DNA from: Perilla frutescens
Taxonomy: Eukaryota > Streptophyta > Magnoliopsida > Lamiales > Lamiaceae
DNA length: 64,000 nt
Reading direction: 5' to 3'
Assembly: GCA_026008535.1 (NCBI GenBank)
Contig: BRKX01000004.1
Span: 57,668,501-57,732,500 of the forward strand
Below the pieces are notes generated by a model. That model was not told where the DNA came from and made no database searches. It saw only the letters and a program-made list of their open reading frames with translations. The first letter of the stretch is position 1. The number at the start of each line of letters is the position of its first letter. The translations under genes were made by a program, and so were the position numbers. This document shows positions 37,008 to 49,077 of this stretch, in pieces.

Positions 37008-37950
37008 TGAAGTTACATAAACTGTGCGGTCATGTTCATAATCATGTACTTGAGCATTGTTGTGAACATGTAAAGTCAGAATGTAAAAACTTGAGCAAAT
37101 AAAGAACACGAGGTTGGTAACCCTGTTCAATCAACTGATCTACGTCAGGGGGACTTATTAAGTCCGTTAGAAACAGTTTACTACTCCGTTGAATGGTTAC
37201 AAAGGTTATTACACGAAGACTCCTGTCACTCGACCCCTTTCCTACCCGATTTAACCTCTTTCACTAAACTGAATTGTGAGCTCCCCTCACAACCTAGAAT
37301 CCCTCTAGTTCCCAAAGAAAATCTCTCCCGAGACTCCTTTAAGTGTGTATGAAAGTGAGTTTCAAACACAGACTAGAAACACAATGATCTAACTGATCAA
37401 ACCTAGTCTACCCGAATAGTATATGCTTCGAATATGAAGTCTTTTGACTCTCAGCCCTTTTGTGTATTCGTAAAATTCATGTTCCGTAAACTAGTCTGAT
37501 TCCCAGGCTATTTATAAACAATATATATAGCCTTAACAAGGTAATCAGAAGTCCTAATTAGACTAGGATTTAACAAGGAAACAAATTTCCTTAAATAAAT
37601 TGGACTTTCCTAGTTTAGATGTCTTCCTTGAATAGAACTCCTTTCCTTCTTGATCTTCATCACGAAAAAGACAGTTTCTATTCTGAAACATCCATCTTGA
37701 ATCCGTAGCTTCAACTCCTTGAATCTATTTGAAAACTCTCTGGACAACCATATACATGATCATGTTCCTAAACATGACTAAGTACATGTCTTGATCTTCA
37801 ATCAGATTGGCAGCGGAATGTTCATATAATTGTCCAGAACATGGCCTTCAATCTTGAACAACCAAAATCTTTTGTGTTCTTTTAAAATTGCCATAACATC
37901 TTAAACAGATAATGATAATCTCGAACACCTAAGTACAGATGGCACTAACA
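37008..37950 (-). repeat. D 3' LTR (943 bp)
   Basis: The minus strand reads TGTTAGTGCCATCTG at 37950 and ends AACTTCA at 37008. The purine tract AAAGGGGGAGATTG immediately precedes it (37951-37965). It contains ATGTTCCTAAACAT near 37770 and related CATGTTC/GAACATG words, counterparts of the near-palindrome in the A family. Confidence 0.88.
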
Positions 37951-38377
37951 ATCTCCCCCTTTCTCTTTATCTGGTTGCAAATCAGCTCCATGTTTTAAAA
38001 GAGCACAATCCTTTGAACAATAGGATCATGTACTCAAAAACATACTTGAATGTTTGGAAGAACATTATATGATTCAGCTGTTTTTCACTTTCTTATCAGC
38101 TTGTACCTGCTCTGCTATATTCATTTTTTCTTTTATATTTTTATCTTTTGATAGCAGTTTCAATTTTTTAGTAGATATGAATCATAAAGGGAAGAAAAAT
38201 CTGTTCCATAACAAAATAGCTAAAAACAAGCTATCATAGCAAAAATAAAAAAAATATTTTGCAAAACATGATGCAAGATAAGTAGAACAGGAATAAAAAA
38301 AACTTAATAAAAAAACTTATATTGCATTACTCTCCCTATTTGCCACCGAGAAAGGCAAATGAGTAATTTTTCAGAAA

Positions 38378-40473
38378 CTACTCTGATTTGTCAGAGTCTT
38401 GTGCATCATCATCTCCTTCTGATCCTCGTTTTTCAGATCCTGCTTCAGCATCATCATACTCCATTTCTTCTCCATCATCAGCATCCTCCTCAGCCTCCTC
38501 GTCATCATCCTTAGCTTCAGCAGTCTCAACTTCATGATCCTCCTCTGCAGATTCCTCTTGGACAGCTTCGGCTTCCTTAGCTTGTTCTGCATTCTGTGCT
38601 TCATCTGGCTTTTGTACTGGAGTAGACTTCTTCTGAGCAGCAGCTTCGGTAGTACTTGCAAGCTTGTGCAAGTTATGAACACTCTCAGGGACATTCGCTG
38701 CTGGGGAAGAAAACTCTTCTCCTGATGAAAGATCAGTAATCATTGCTTGGATCTTCATCTTCTCAAAAGTATGCTCAGAAATCAAACGAGCATGGAACTC
38801 CAGACTCTTCTCTAAAAATCTCAGTACATCACACTTTGGAGAGGATTCTTCAACAGTTTCATCCACTTCTTTCTTGGATGACATGAATTGCTTGAACTGG
38901 AGGCGAAGATGAGGATCTCCTATTTCAGGAGCAACCTTGATCACTAGAGGATTGTGAAGAGGAATAATTTTGTCTTTCTTTGAAGACACATTCTTCTTCT
39001 GTTGCTTGATGATGTTGTAGATCAATGATGGATAACATAGTGGACCTTTGACCACTGTAGACTCTGCACTGCTGATGATCTTGCTGAAGACAAACTCACC
39101 ATAGTGGAACTGCTTCCCAGTTCCAAGGTGAAATAGAAATCTTCCCTGGGCTTAAGTCACTACTGTCCAGTGCTCAGTTGGTAGCTAATTGTGGATCAGG
39201 ATTCGGAACAGGGCGCCATACTTGTGAGTTAGCTTGGAGGTTGGAATAGTTTGTGGATGAGACGACCATTTGCTGTAGATAACCCGGGTCAGCTCCTCAG
39301 CTACCATCCCCCAGTCATCTATCTCTTTATACTCCCCCTCAGATGAACATCCCAAGAACTCATTAATGAGATCAGGGGAAAATTGTACCATCTCCCCTCG
39401 CACATAGACTTTCTGGAAGTCTTCAGACTCTGGATCATCAATCTCTTTTGTCAAATTACAGTAGAATTCTGTAACAACTTTGGGAACAAACTCCTGAACC
39501 TTCTGTACTGTTCCCAACAAACCAGCTTGCTCCAGCAATGTAAACACCCCAGTAGCCAACAATGTATCCTTATCCACATTCTTTTCAGAGATCATGGACC
39601 TTTGCTTCACTTTCTCCCATGACTCAGCATGCTTAAGAGAACGAAAGATGGATTGGTAGATGTACCTGGAACACGAACAATTTTCTTGTGAACTTCAGAC
39701 TCATGTTCACTTGAATGCGAGTGAACATCTTCAGGTACATGAGTTAGCTGGGCAGCTTTCTTGACCTTCTTGGAAGGACCAGTTGATGCAACGACCTTTC
39801 TCTTATTTGTGGATGCAGCAGCAGATGGTGGAGTAGCAGATGCTCGACTTCTGGTCACATGAGTCTTGGAACCAGCTGCACTGTAGCAGTAGATGCCTTC
39901 TTCCTCGGTGTTTTCTTCTTGACTAGAGATCTTGCAAAAGGATCATACTGAGCAGAAGACAACAACTTTTCCTGTTGTGGAACAGGAGTCTTCTCAGCAG
40001 ATTCAGAGGATGAACTGTGAATGATTTCCTTCTCTGCTGGATCAGCTACTAATGGTCTGTGAATGAATTTTTTCTTTCCTTTGTCAAGAACAACAACTAT
40101 AGCCTTCATTTTCAAGCTTAAGGGAATGTCATCTTCCCTATCTGCATCATCGCCTTATGTAGTAGAAGGTTGCATAAGCGATTTCAGAACAATATCAGCT
40201 GGAATAGACATCTCAGCAGGGCTTTTCTCTGCAACATGTGCCTCAATATGTTCAGGCACATCTGAAGGCTTAACATGATCATCACCAGCAGATCCCTTCT
40301 CTTTCTAAATGGCTTGGTCAGCAGGTGCTGTGATGATCTTCTTTGATGAAGGGGCTGTAGTCTTCTTGGATTTCTTGACTGCAGTTCCCTTTGTTCTTAC
40401 CTTCTTTCTGTTGACATCGTATGACTTCACAACTTCCTTCAACAAATCATCAATCAAAAGACTCTGGGTTTTT
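38378..40473 (-). pseudogene. D env-like gene, main part after the A2 insertion
   Basis: The gene starts at 49077 and continues here beyond A2, with TSD GTTTC at 40474-40478. In order: a basic segment rich in KK (KKVRTKGTAVKKSKK); a Ser/Glu-rich region; the conserved env-like domain at about 39185-39520 with FVPKVVTEFYCNLT, VYVRGEMVQFSP and LINEFLG; a region SLEFHARLISEHTFEKMK; and a strongly acidic tail of Glu/Asp runs ending at 38378. Stops lie at 40305, about 40155 and 39185, and there are two frame changes around 39850 and 39610. No membrane segment is seen. The function of the family is unknown. Confidence 0.82.
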
Positions 40474-40478
40474 GTTTC

Positions 40479-41416
40479 TAAAAAATGATAATCCGTGCTC
40501 TTAAAGTGATAAATCAATACTGCTTGTAAATTGTTCTACGATATGTGTAGGACAGATGTAGAAACATAAAATATAAAGTAGTAAAATACGAACGAGATTC
40601 ATAACCCAGTTCGGTTAACCAACCTACTCTGGGGGGACTTCACCCAAACTTGAAGATTCGACTGTTACTCCTTCATGAAGTGTATTAGGGTTCTTACACA
40701 TACAAGACTCCCTCCTTATGTCACCCGTTCTTCTCCACGAACTCTTTCACTAGCCGAAAGCTGTAAGATCCCCTTACGACTGTGATACTAGACCGCATCT
40801 AGCGACCCACTACTTCAACTTACAATTTCTCCCGAGATTGCGTACAAAATGGATTAATAAAAACCCCTCACGTGTTTCACTCGGAAACACTCAAAACTAG
40901 TCTATCACGTTGAAATATTTTAAGGAACAACTACTAGTAAATTACATGGGACACAAACCACAATGACTCTCAAAAATATGCTAGAGAATCTAACAAACAC
41001 GTCCACCGATTGCTGTAAGAATCGGCCTTCTTATATTCTTCACTTCTCGATTGTCGCCGATCTTCTTCGTCGCCAATACGGTAAGTAGATTGATGGTTTG
41101 TAATCTTCCCAAATGTGTGTAGATACTTTCCTTGGATATGAGGGTTATTTTCAGCTCTGTATCTACTCCACAAGGCAGTCAATTGAACAGCTCTTGGCTT
41201 CTATGAACGGATCTGCGCAAGATCTTCTATTTATGAAAACTGCCATATAAAAGTCTCCCTGGTTTTGTCTGGGACATAAGAGGGAACAGTTTGCCAACTG
41301 TTCTTCTTTTCACGCACAGCGGAATGAATAGCTTTAGGGATAGATCCAAGCATACATTGTCAAATATATCTCACCAATACAACACGAACACTTATTGCAT
41401 GATGGTGGCACTAACA
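40479..41416 (-). repeat. A2 3' LTR (938 bp)
   Basis: It starts (minus) TGTTAGTGCCACCATC at 41416 and ends TTTTTTA at 40479, where the 5' LTR has TTTTTCA: the terminal CA has decayed to TA. A TTTGTCTGGGACATA copy of the family motif is at 41264-41278. Confidence 0.93.
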
Positions 41417-41702
41417 ATCTCCCCATTTGGCGTTTATGGTCGAAAATTATTATATTAATCTGCACAACACTTGAATCAACTTTCACAAATCAAAAATATA
41501 TCAAAACATACGATATATGTAAAAACTATCTGGGAAAGTTTCAAGCACACTCTCCATGTATCTGAATCGGGACTGTCTTCAAAACTTGCACAACGTAACT
41601 TCTGTCTTCAGGCACATACCCTGGAACACATTGTCTTCTATAACTCGTCAATACAAACACGAACCAAGCATAGTGCATAACGATGGCACTAACAATCTCC
41701 CC
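41417..41702 (-). repeat. A2 3' non-coding region with a duplicated PPT/LTR start
   Basis: Directly next to the 3' LTR is a purine tract (minus AAATGGGGAGATTG). Some 275 bp further out a second, complete junction appears: minus AAAGGGGGAGATTG then TGTTAGTGCCATCG at 41693, followed by about 150 bp resembling the LTR start (for example GGGTATGTGCC). It then returns to ordinary 3' non-coding sequence. This is a partial extra copy of the PPT and U3 start. Confidence 0.75.
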
Positions 41703-41924
41703 CTTTGGCATTTTTGGAAGATAATAACTCTTAATCTGCACACCTCATGAATAATCTCTATAGTTCAAAAAAAACTATCAGGCACAGTTTTTTCCGAACT
41801 CCCCCTTAATCAGAGCTGGGAAGTAACTTCTCTTCATCTTCATTTCTCATCATCTCTGTGATGATCTTCTTCCCCATGCTATCATCACTTCTTCCCCTTA
41901 GTGGCTACCATAAATGCCAAAGCT

Positions 41925-43513
41925 TCAAGCGGGAGGCACTTCAGCAGCAACAACAGCTGGAATAGATTCTGGCACAACACCAGTGGGAGACGGATGAACA
42001 GCAGTAACAGGATGATAAGTGACAGCAGTACTTGCACCTGCAAAATTAAAGTCAACACCAGAAGGTCCTGGTGTATCCAACAGAGAGGTAAAACCAAAGG
42101 CATGAGCCTTTCGATCCATCATCAAAGTCTGAAGCTCCTGTTTTCGAGACTGGGCAGTCCTAAACTTCTCAATCCAAGGACTGAATATGCCATTCAAAGA
42201 ACACGACATTAGCATAGGATCTGGGGACAGATCTGTGAGGCACAGATGACAGCACATCTTTAGCAGAGCTGGCATCAGGATCTCCAGCAGGAATATCACG
42301 AGTATGCTGCGCAGAAAACAACTTTGGGCAGATCACGAGCGGGGGCTCCTGAATATCGAAGACATCTTCTGAGGTCATAACATCATGCTGGAAAGATGGG
42401 ATGCTGAAAATCATTCCTGGGTAACCAATAGGCTGCTGATTTCTCTTGGACTCAACAGGGTCACACACGAACAGATGAACGATGCTAGCCAGGATGTCAG
42501 TTCTTTGCTGCAATCTTGGGAAGTATTGAAAACTTCACACTTAAGTTAGATGCTAACAAGGACCTTTCTTTTGGCCACACCAAATAACTTCCTTCAATCA
42601 ATTCATCGATTCAGAGACTTCACTGTTTGACACATCCTCTGGCACATCATCAGCCTCTTCAACAAAAGGGATCAAAGCTCTAGCATTCTTAATCAGCGGC
42701 TGGTGAGAAGACGAGGCCAGGCCTATGAGACATTTAGACACGCTCCTTGTCACACAATGAGCGGAAGCAAAGGCAGAGGCCTTCTTGGCATTAGCTTTTC
42801 ATCAAGCAGACTTAAACATTGCTCGGGTTTCAACTGAGATATAAAAATCTCATCTTCATCAGAGTTCTGCTTAGCATCAGCAGAATCAACACGGTTCTTA
42901 GAAGTAGCAGAGGATTCATCGAGTTCATAAAGCAATTGAAACTTGATCTTCACACCACAGGACTGAGAAGGTGTCCCTCATTGTTCCAAGAGAGGTGGAA
43001 CAGATCCAACATCAAAAGAGGTGGAACAAATTCAGCATCAGGTGAGGAAGCATTTTCCTCAACAGCAATATCATCCTCCTTGATACCATCAACTTTAATT
43101 CTCCCTTTTTCAACCTGAGCAAGAATAGGAGCATCAACATCAGAGGCCTTCGGCGAGGCTTCTCCCAATGAAGCATGGATCGTAACCACCAGAGTATCCA
43201 TCGGGAAGGTTACGTCAGCGACAGATGCTGGCACAGAAACAAAAATTAATGCATCAATTAATACAGCAAACTCTTCTAATAAAGAGGGATCAAGACAGGT
43301 AGCAGAGGCAATCGTCGATTCTAATGATGCAGGCTCCACAATCGGGGATGAGGAAAGAACATCAAAAACCGTAAATTGAGATGAGGGTTCCGGAACTGTC
43401 ATAGAAACTGACTCAGACAGAGTCGTAGGCACCTCAGGAGCATCGCAGTGCACGGATGTAGGGACAACATCACTGTAGGGAACGACGGTAGTGGGAACAG
43501 ATGTGGAGAACAT
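41925..43513 (-). pseudogene. A2 env-like gene, internally deleted
   Basis: The recognisable part starts around ATG 43513 and lacks the N-terminus seen in A1. The Ser/Val/Pro-rich region is followed by the Lys-poor remnant of the basic segment (42953-42750). A piece equivalent to A1's acidic patch (ARALIPFVEEADDVPEDV) lies near 42690, with a TGA just beyond. The whole EFYANL/INEFL domain found in A1 is then missing. The reading resumes near 42513 with GYPGMIFSIPSFQHDV and continues to the coiled-coil end (SLDREK-like, FRTAQSRKQELQTLMMD) and a stop at 41925. At least three frame changes or stops are present. Part of the missing sequence type is found displaced into pol. Confidence 0.78.
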
Positions 43514-43835
43514 AAGTGAGTTTTATAGTTCTCCAAGAGCCTTTCATAATCACAATTTGAATAAGGAAATAATGAGATTAATTTCCATAATTAAGGATCA
43601 TTTCCCTTGTCAAATCTACTCTGCACGCCTTCAGGAAGTTGAAGCTGGGCGAGAAACTCGAGGGCCCACTAGCCATTGCAGTTAAAAAGTAACTGCTACA
43701 AACTGTGCTTGCTTCTATCAAGCACACATGGAGGCACACATCACACAAGACCAAAAAACACTTGGTCACTTCATTTTCTCTGTACATACATCACTGACCA
43801 AGACTGTACAGAGATACTTCTCGCAAAGGAGAAGT

Positions 43836-46235
43836 TCAGAGAACACAAAGATCCAATGAGGATCTAAGTGTTTCAAATCTTCCACTATCTAGTGCCTTAG
43901 TGAAAATATCCGCAAGTTGGGCATCTTCAACCAGTTCACGAATGAAGTGTCGATGAATATCTATGTGTTTTATATGAGTATGTTGAACCGAATTCTTTGA
44001 AATATTTGTGGCGCTCATGTTGTCACAGAGTATGGTAAGCACAGATTGTGGCACATCATAGTCAAGCAGCATCTGCTCCATCCACAAGAGTTGGGTACAA
44101 CAGCTTCTAGCAGCAATATATTCTGCTTCAACAGTAGACAACGAAATGGAATTTTGTTTCTTGCTGAACCACGAAACCATGTTGTGTATAAGGAAGAAAC
44201 ATCCTTCTAAAGTACTCTTCCGATCTTGATTACAGCCATCCCAATCTGTATCACAAAACCCCACCAAACTAGGGTTTGAATCATAGGAGAACTATAGTCC
44301 TAACTTAGCAGTACCTTTTATGTGCTTGATTATATTCTTGACAGAATTCAGATGGCTTTCTTTGGAGTCATATTGATACTGATCGCACACTCCAACACAA
44401 TAGTAAATATTCAGGCGACTTGCATTCAGGTAGAGCAGACTACAAATCATACTTTGGCACAGGATTTGCTCAATAGACACACCAACTTCATCTTTTGACA
44501 TCTTCAAGGATGTTTCCATAGATGTTCTTTTCGTGCTGCAAATATCCAAACTAAACTTGCTTCTCAAGTTCCTTGCATACTTTGTTTGTGAAACAAAGAT
44601 CCCATCATCTTTTTGCTTCACTTGAAGTCCCAAAAAGCAGGTTAGTTCTCCTACTAAACTCATTTCAAATTCAGATGTCATGAACTTGACAAACTCATTC
44701 ACCATTATGTCTGACACAGATCCAAGGACAATATCATCGACATAACTCTGAACGATGATCACATCAGATTTTTCTCTTTTGACAAAGAGAGTTTGATCAG
44801 CTCCACCATAATCTTTCTTAAGAAGGAACTTGATTAGCCGTTCATACCAAGCTCGTGGATCTTGTTTGAGATCGTAAAGTGCCTTTTTCAGTTTGTAAAC
44901 AAACTTAGGATGGTGAGGGTCTTCAAAGCCTTTGCGTTGGCTAACAAACACATCTTGTTTCTCATGCCTTGCTTCAGTCAGGTCTCTATTTTCAGAACTG
45001 TCCGGCACGGATGCAAGCACATGAGTAGTAACATCAAGGCTTTCATCAACTATCTGGGCAGCAGGTTCATCCAGATCATCAATAATGATATTAATAGATT
45101 CCATATCAGTTTTGATTCTTTTGTTGAAAACACGATAGGTATGGCTATTTCTTAAAAATCCAAGAAAAATGCATTCATCTCCTTTAGCATCAAAGTTGCC
45201 AACATACTCTTGATTTCTCAACATGTAGCAAATACTTCCAAAGATGTGAAAGTATTGTATGCTCGGCTTCTTCTCTTTCCACAGCTCATAGGGAGTAATT
45301 ATTATCTTGGGTCTGAAGTACACCCAATTAATAACACGACATGCGGTGTTAACTACTTCTGCACAGAGGTTGTCAGGCATATATTTTTCCTTCATAATCA
45401 AGCGACTCATTTCTTGCAGAGTCCAATTTTTTCTCTCAACAACACAAGTCCCTTCCACATCAGACTTAATCAACCAATGCTCAAAGACAAGAGAGCGACC
45501 AACAACCGGCTTATACTGACGTCGATGAAAGGCGGATAAAAACTTACTCAAATCATAAGCCTCAGAATCAGAGGCAGATCTGTCAGACATATCAGCAGAC
45601 ACATCATCAGCTTCATCTTTAGAGAGAGTTGGCATCCTGGCCTTCATCATAACTCGACTCATTTGATTTTTTCTCTCAATAATTATTCTTTTCTCATTGA
45701 GAAGATAGCAATTGTCCCGCGATCTGTCACCGTCCATTAGCAGAACACATGTTTTTTCTTTGACCAGACATTTATCTTTTGTAAAGTGAACAAAGAGACC
45801 TTGGTCACATAACTGACTAATGATAATTAAATTAGCTTTTAGTCCCTCCACGAGAAAAACATCTTCCAAGTGAGGCATGCCAGGAACATTCAACTGACCA
45901 CGTCCAAGAACTCTTCCTTTGACACAATCTCCAAAGGTTACATATTGAAATGTACAATCTTTTTGAATATTGTTCAGCATGCTTGCATCTCCAGTCATGT
46001 GATGTGAACATGCACTATCAAAAAACCATCTGCTCTTTGCATGAATGTTGGGAGCAATATGAACCACATAGTTTTTGTGGCTATTCCTTGATCTGTTCCT
46101 ACTGTTATTTCTCCTTGGGAACTGATCAGATTGTGACAGACCTCTTCTTTTCATCCTTCTGAGATCATTGATGAAGTTTTTGCAATATAGTCGAATGTGA
46201 CCATGTGTTTCACAGTAATGACACACAACACGCAT
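43836..46235 (-). pseudogene. A2 pol: integrase core replaced by env sequence, RT deleted in part
   Basis: The frame is open from 46235 to 43836 except for a TAG at 44292. It begins with a zinc knuckle CHYCETHGHIRLYC and protease WFFDSACSHHM. Shortly after CYLLNEKR an env-like segment (about 45448-45650) replaces the pre-integrase zinc motif and the catalytic core. The integrase C-terminal part resumes at VERKNWTLQEMS and runs to ECIFLGF. The linker (ASVPDSSEN) then jumps to DVFVSQRKGFEDP inside RT, removing about 190 residues with the first catalytic Asp (equivalent to A1 DVKSAFLNG). YVDD (about 44740), SEFEMSLVGELTCFLGLQ and RNase H (STVEAEY, ADIFTKAL) follow. It cannot encode active integrase or RT. 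Confidence 0.9.
45448..45650 (-). other. Env-like fragment inside A2 pol
   Basis: About 67 residues from MMKARMPTLSKDEADDV to WLIKSDVEGT align with the A1 env-like segment that runs from LMKQARAPSPSDEETEDV to CLVKSDIEGT (same acidic SDRSxSDSE patch, same VVGRSL/VAGRSL word). On the pol side both junctions carry similar words: TTGAGAGAAAAAAT and ATGAGTCG occur on each flank (about 45665 and 45440). The reading frame is kept through both junctions. Confidence 0.85.
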
Positions 46236-47798
46236 CTTTTGAGAAGACTTCCTTCACTACTGCTTGTTCTTTAGCTCAGCTTTCAATTCTGAAACTGTCA
46301 AATCTTTTGTTCCAGAGGTCTATCCTTGACAGAATCCACCATAAGTATAACCACCATTGTATCCGAGCCCAGAATGATCCTGAGGGCTTTTTCCCTTAGA
46401 AAAAATCTCATCCAACAGAGATGATCCAGAGTTCATCATCTTCACAAGCTTCTTCAGATGTTGAAGCTCACCAGTCTAAGAATAACTATTGTTTCTGGAC
46501 TGCAGCAAGTTATTTTGTACTTTCTTAAGACGAGTGGAGAGATTATCTCTTTCTTTTAAGAGATCAGGATTCTCTTTCAACAGGTCTTCATTGATTTTAA
46601 CCACCATAAGCCAACTGGAATGCAGCTTTTTATACTCCTCCATAACTGATTTGTCAGAAAATTCTTCATCATCACTGCATTCTGAAATTTTCTCGACCTC
46701 ACTGTCAGGAACAGATGCAGGCATAGACTCTTTGACAGAGTGTGTCATGAAAGCAATATGATTGCTTACATATTCTTCATCCATTTCACTATCATTAGGC
46801 TCATCACTGAAGGTAGAACAATATGACTTGTTCTTCTTTTTGAGAGTGTTAGCACACTCGACTTGATAGTGACCAGAACCACCACATTCTCGACACTTTT
46901 CTTCTCTAAGTTTCTCTTCATTGGAATCATCATCCTTCATTTTTCGAGGTTTAGAGAACCTGTTCTTGGCAGAATAATTTTGAGAAGATTTCTTAAATTA
47001 TCTTGTAAACCTGGAAAAATTCTTTGAAAGCAAAGCAATTGATTCTGCAAGGTCGGCACTGTCAGAAACATTACTTGGCACATCAGTACTGGAACCTGCC
47101 TGAAAAGCTATGCTTTTCTTTTGCACTGTTTCTTCTTCTGCCAACCCAATTTCAAAGGTTCGCAAGGACCCCATCTGCTCCTGTAACTTCATCTTGGTCA
47201 CGTCTTTGGCCTCTTCAATGGCCGTGACTTTATAAGTGAATCTTCTAGGCAGAGATCGCAAAACCTTTCGCACAAGTTTCTCTTCAGAGATCGGATCTCC
47301 GAGTGCAAAGCTTTCATTAGTGATGTCGCAAATCTTGGCATTGAAATCAGCAAGTTTTTCACTTTCATCCATCCAAAGGTTCTCAAATCTGGTGGTAAGC
47401 AGTTACATTCGAGAGGCACGAACACTACTTATTCCTTCAAATGTGGTCTGTAAGATATCCCACGCATCCTTAGCTTTATTGCAGGTGGATATAAGCTTGA
47501 AGACATTCATGTCAACAGCAAAAAAGATAGCGTTCATGGCTTTAGCATTCAGCCCCATGACATGGTAGTCGGCATCCTCCCATTCTTCTTCTAGCTTCAG
47601 CACCACTTTGCCTTTATCATCGTTCTTGGTGGGAGGCTTCCAGCCTTCAGTCACCATCTTCCAGGCCCTTTCATCAATCAAACGAATGAAAGATGTCATT
47701 CTAGCTTTCCAGTAGGCATAATTGTTGCCATCCAGGAGCGGAGGTCTCACCGTCGAGGCTCCTTCTTTCATTGTGTCCATCTCCGCAAAACAACACAA
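46236..47798 (-). pseudogene. A2 gag with two zinc knuckles, several stops
   Basis: The start is at 47798 or at the next Met (MDTMKEGAS). Motifs: RPPLLDGNNYAYWKARM and W..V..GW in the N-terminal part, ARGAWDIL-like KDAWDILQTTFEG, then RFTYKVTAIEEAKD, all typical of sirevirus/copia gag capsid domains. One zinc knuckle, CRECGGSGHYQVEC, lies near 46890; a second, CHYCETHGHIRLYC, begins the downstream pol frame near 46220. In-frame stops: 47403, 46998, 46476 and two or three between 46330 and 46250. A copy of the ACTGTCAGGAACAGA motif (46701-46715) encodes SVPDSE. Gag and pol share one frame. Confidence 0.88.
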
Positions 47799-47859
47799 AA
47801 TACACGAATTAAAAACCCACGATCACACCTTAAGAAAGGTGATCTGCTCTGGTGCCAAT

Positions 47860-48797
47860 TGAAAAATGATAATCCGTGCTCTTAAAGTGATAAATTAATA
47901 CTGCTTGTAAACTGTTCTACGATATGTGTGGGACAGATGTAGGAACATAAAATATAAAACAGTAAAATACGCACGAGATTGATAACCCAGTTCGGTTAAC
48001 CAACCTACTATGGGGGGACTTCATCTAAACTTGAAGATTTGACTGTTACTCCTTCATGAAGTGTATTAGGGTTCTTACACATACATGACTCCCTCTTTAT
48101 GTCGCCCGTTCTTCTCCACAAACTCTTTTACTAGCCAAAAGCTGTAAGATCCCCTTACAACTGTGACACTAGACTCCCTCTAGCTACCCACGACTTCAAC
48201 TTACAATCTCTCCCGAGATTGCGTACAAAATGGATTAATAAAAACCCCTCACGTGTTTCACTCAAAAATACTCAAAACTAGTCTATCACGTTGAAATGTT
48301 TTAAGGAACAACTACTAGTAAATTACATGGGACACAAACCACAATGACTCTCAAAAATATGCTAGAGAATCTAACAAACACATCCACTGATTGCTGTAAG
48401 AATCGGCCTTCTTATATTCTTCACTTCTCGATTATCGCCGATCTTCTTCGTCGCCAATACGGTAAGTGGATTGATGGTTTGTAATCTTTCCAAATGTGTG
48501 TAGATACTTTCCTTGGATATGAGGGTTATTTGCAGCTCTGTATCTACTCCACAAGGCAGTTAATCGAACAGCTCTTGGCTTCTACGAACGGATCTGCGCA
48601 AGATCTTCTATTTATGGAAACTACCATATAAAAGTGTCCCTGGTTCTGTCTGGGACATAAGAGGGAATAGTTTGCCAACTGTTCTTCTTTTCACGCACAG
48701 CGAAATGAATAGCTTTAGGGACAGACCCAAGCATATATTGTCAAACATATCTCGCCAATACAACATGAACACTTAGTGCATGATGGTGGTACTAACA
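47860..48797 (-). repeat. A2 5' LTR (938 bp)
   Basis: The minus strand reads TGTTAGTACCACCATC at 48797 and ends ATTTTTCA at 47860. It is the same length as its partner and collinear with it. TCTGTCTGGGACATA is at 48645-48659. Confidence 0.94.
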
Positions 48798-48802
48798 GTT
48801 TC

Positions 48803-49077
48803 CTTGCAGAAGAAGCAATTTCTTGTTCTTCTGTATCTTCTTCTTCTTCTTCGTCTCCATGGAATGTTTCAATTAATTCCTTTGTATCTTTGCTCAAAGA
48901 TTCATCATGAAGTGCCCTCTGAACGGGCTTCTTGTAGGTTAATTCTCCACGAACCTGTCTATCGAACTCGTCTTCTTCATAGAACTGATCTTAGGGTTTG
49001 GAATATGCAACCTTTCCATACCTCATCCTGGGTTTTACAACTTTCTTAGGACGAACTAGCTTTCTTTTCAGAGCCAT
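48803..49077 (-). pseudogene. D env-like gene, N-terminal part
   Basis: The start ATG is at 49077 (MALKRKLVRPKKVVKPRMR), giving a strongly basic, nuclear-localisation-like N-terminus. A TGA interrupts after about 28 codons (SKP-stop-DQF). The rest is charged: DEFDRQVRGELTYKKP, then a Glu-rich block EEEEEDTEEQE. A2 is inserted after ASSARK; the frame resumes at 40473 with TKTQSLLIDDLLKEV. The start is chosen because a pyrimidine-rich leader and a TATA box precede it and no upstream Met lies in frame. Confidence 0.8.

Larger units (their letters stand above)
40479..48797 (-). mobile_element. Element A2: sirevirus of family A nested in the D env-like gene
   Basis: It is 8.3 kb with two LTRs of 938 bp and TSD GTTTC (40474-40478 and 48798-48802). 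Minus-strand order: 5' LTR (47860-48797), PBS TGGCACCAGAGC (47846-47857, two mismatches to the usual initiator-Met site), gag, pol, env-like gene, purine tracts, 3' LTR. I counted about 54 differences in 938 LTR positions (near 6%), without indels. Pol has an env fragment in place of the integrase core and a large in-frame RT deletion. This copy is therefore non-autonomous in structure as well as decayed. Confidence 0.94.

Noticed and set aside
38378..39055. D acidic C-terminal ORF as an independent gene
   Set aside because: It is in frame with the preceding env-like segment across a single TAG, so it is the tail of the same gene.
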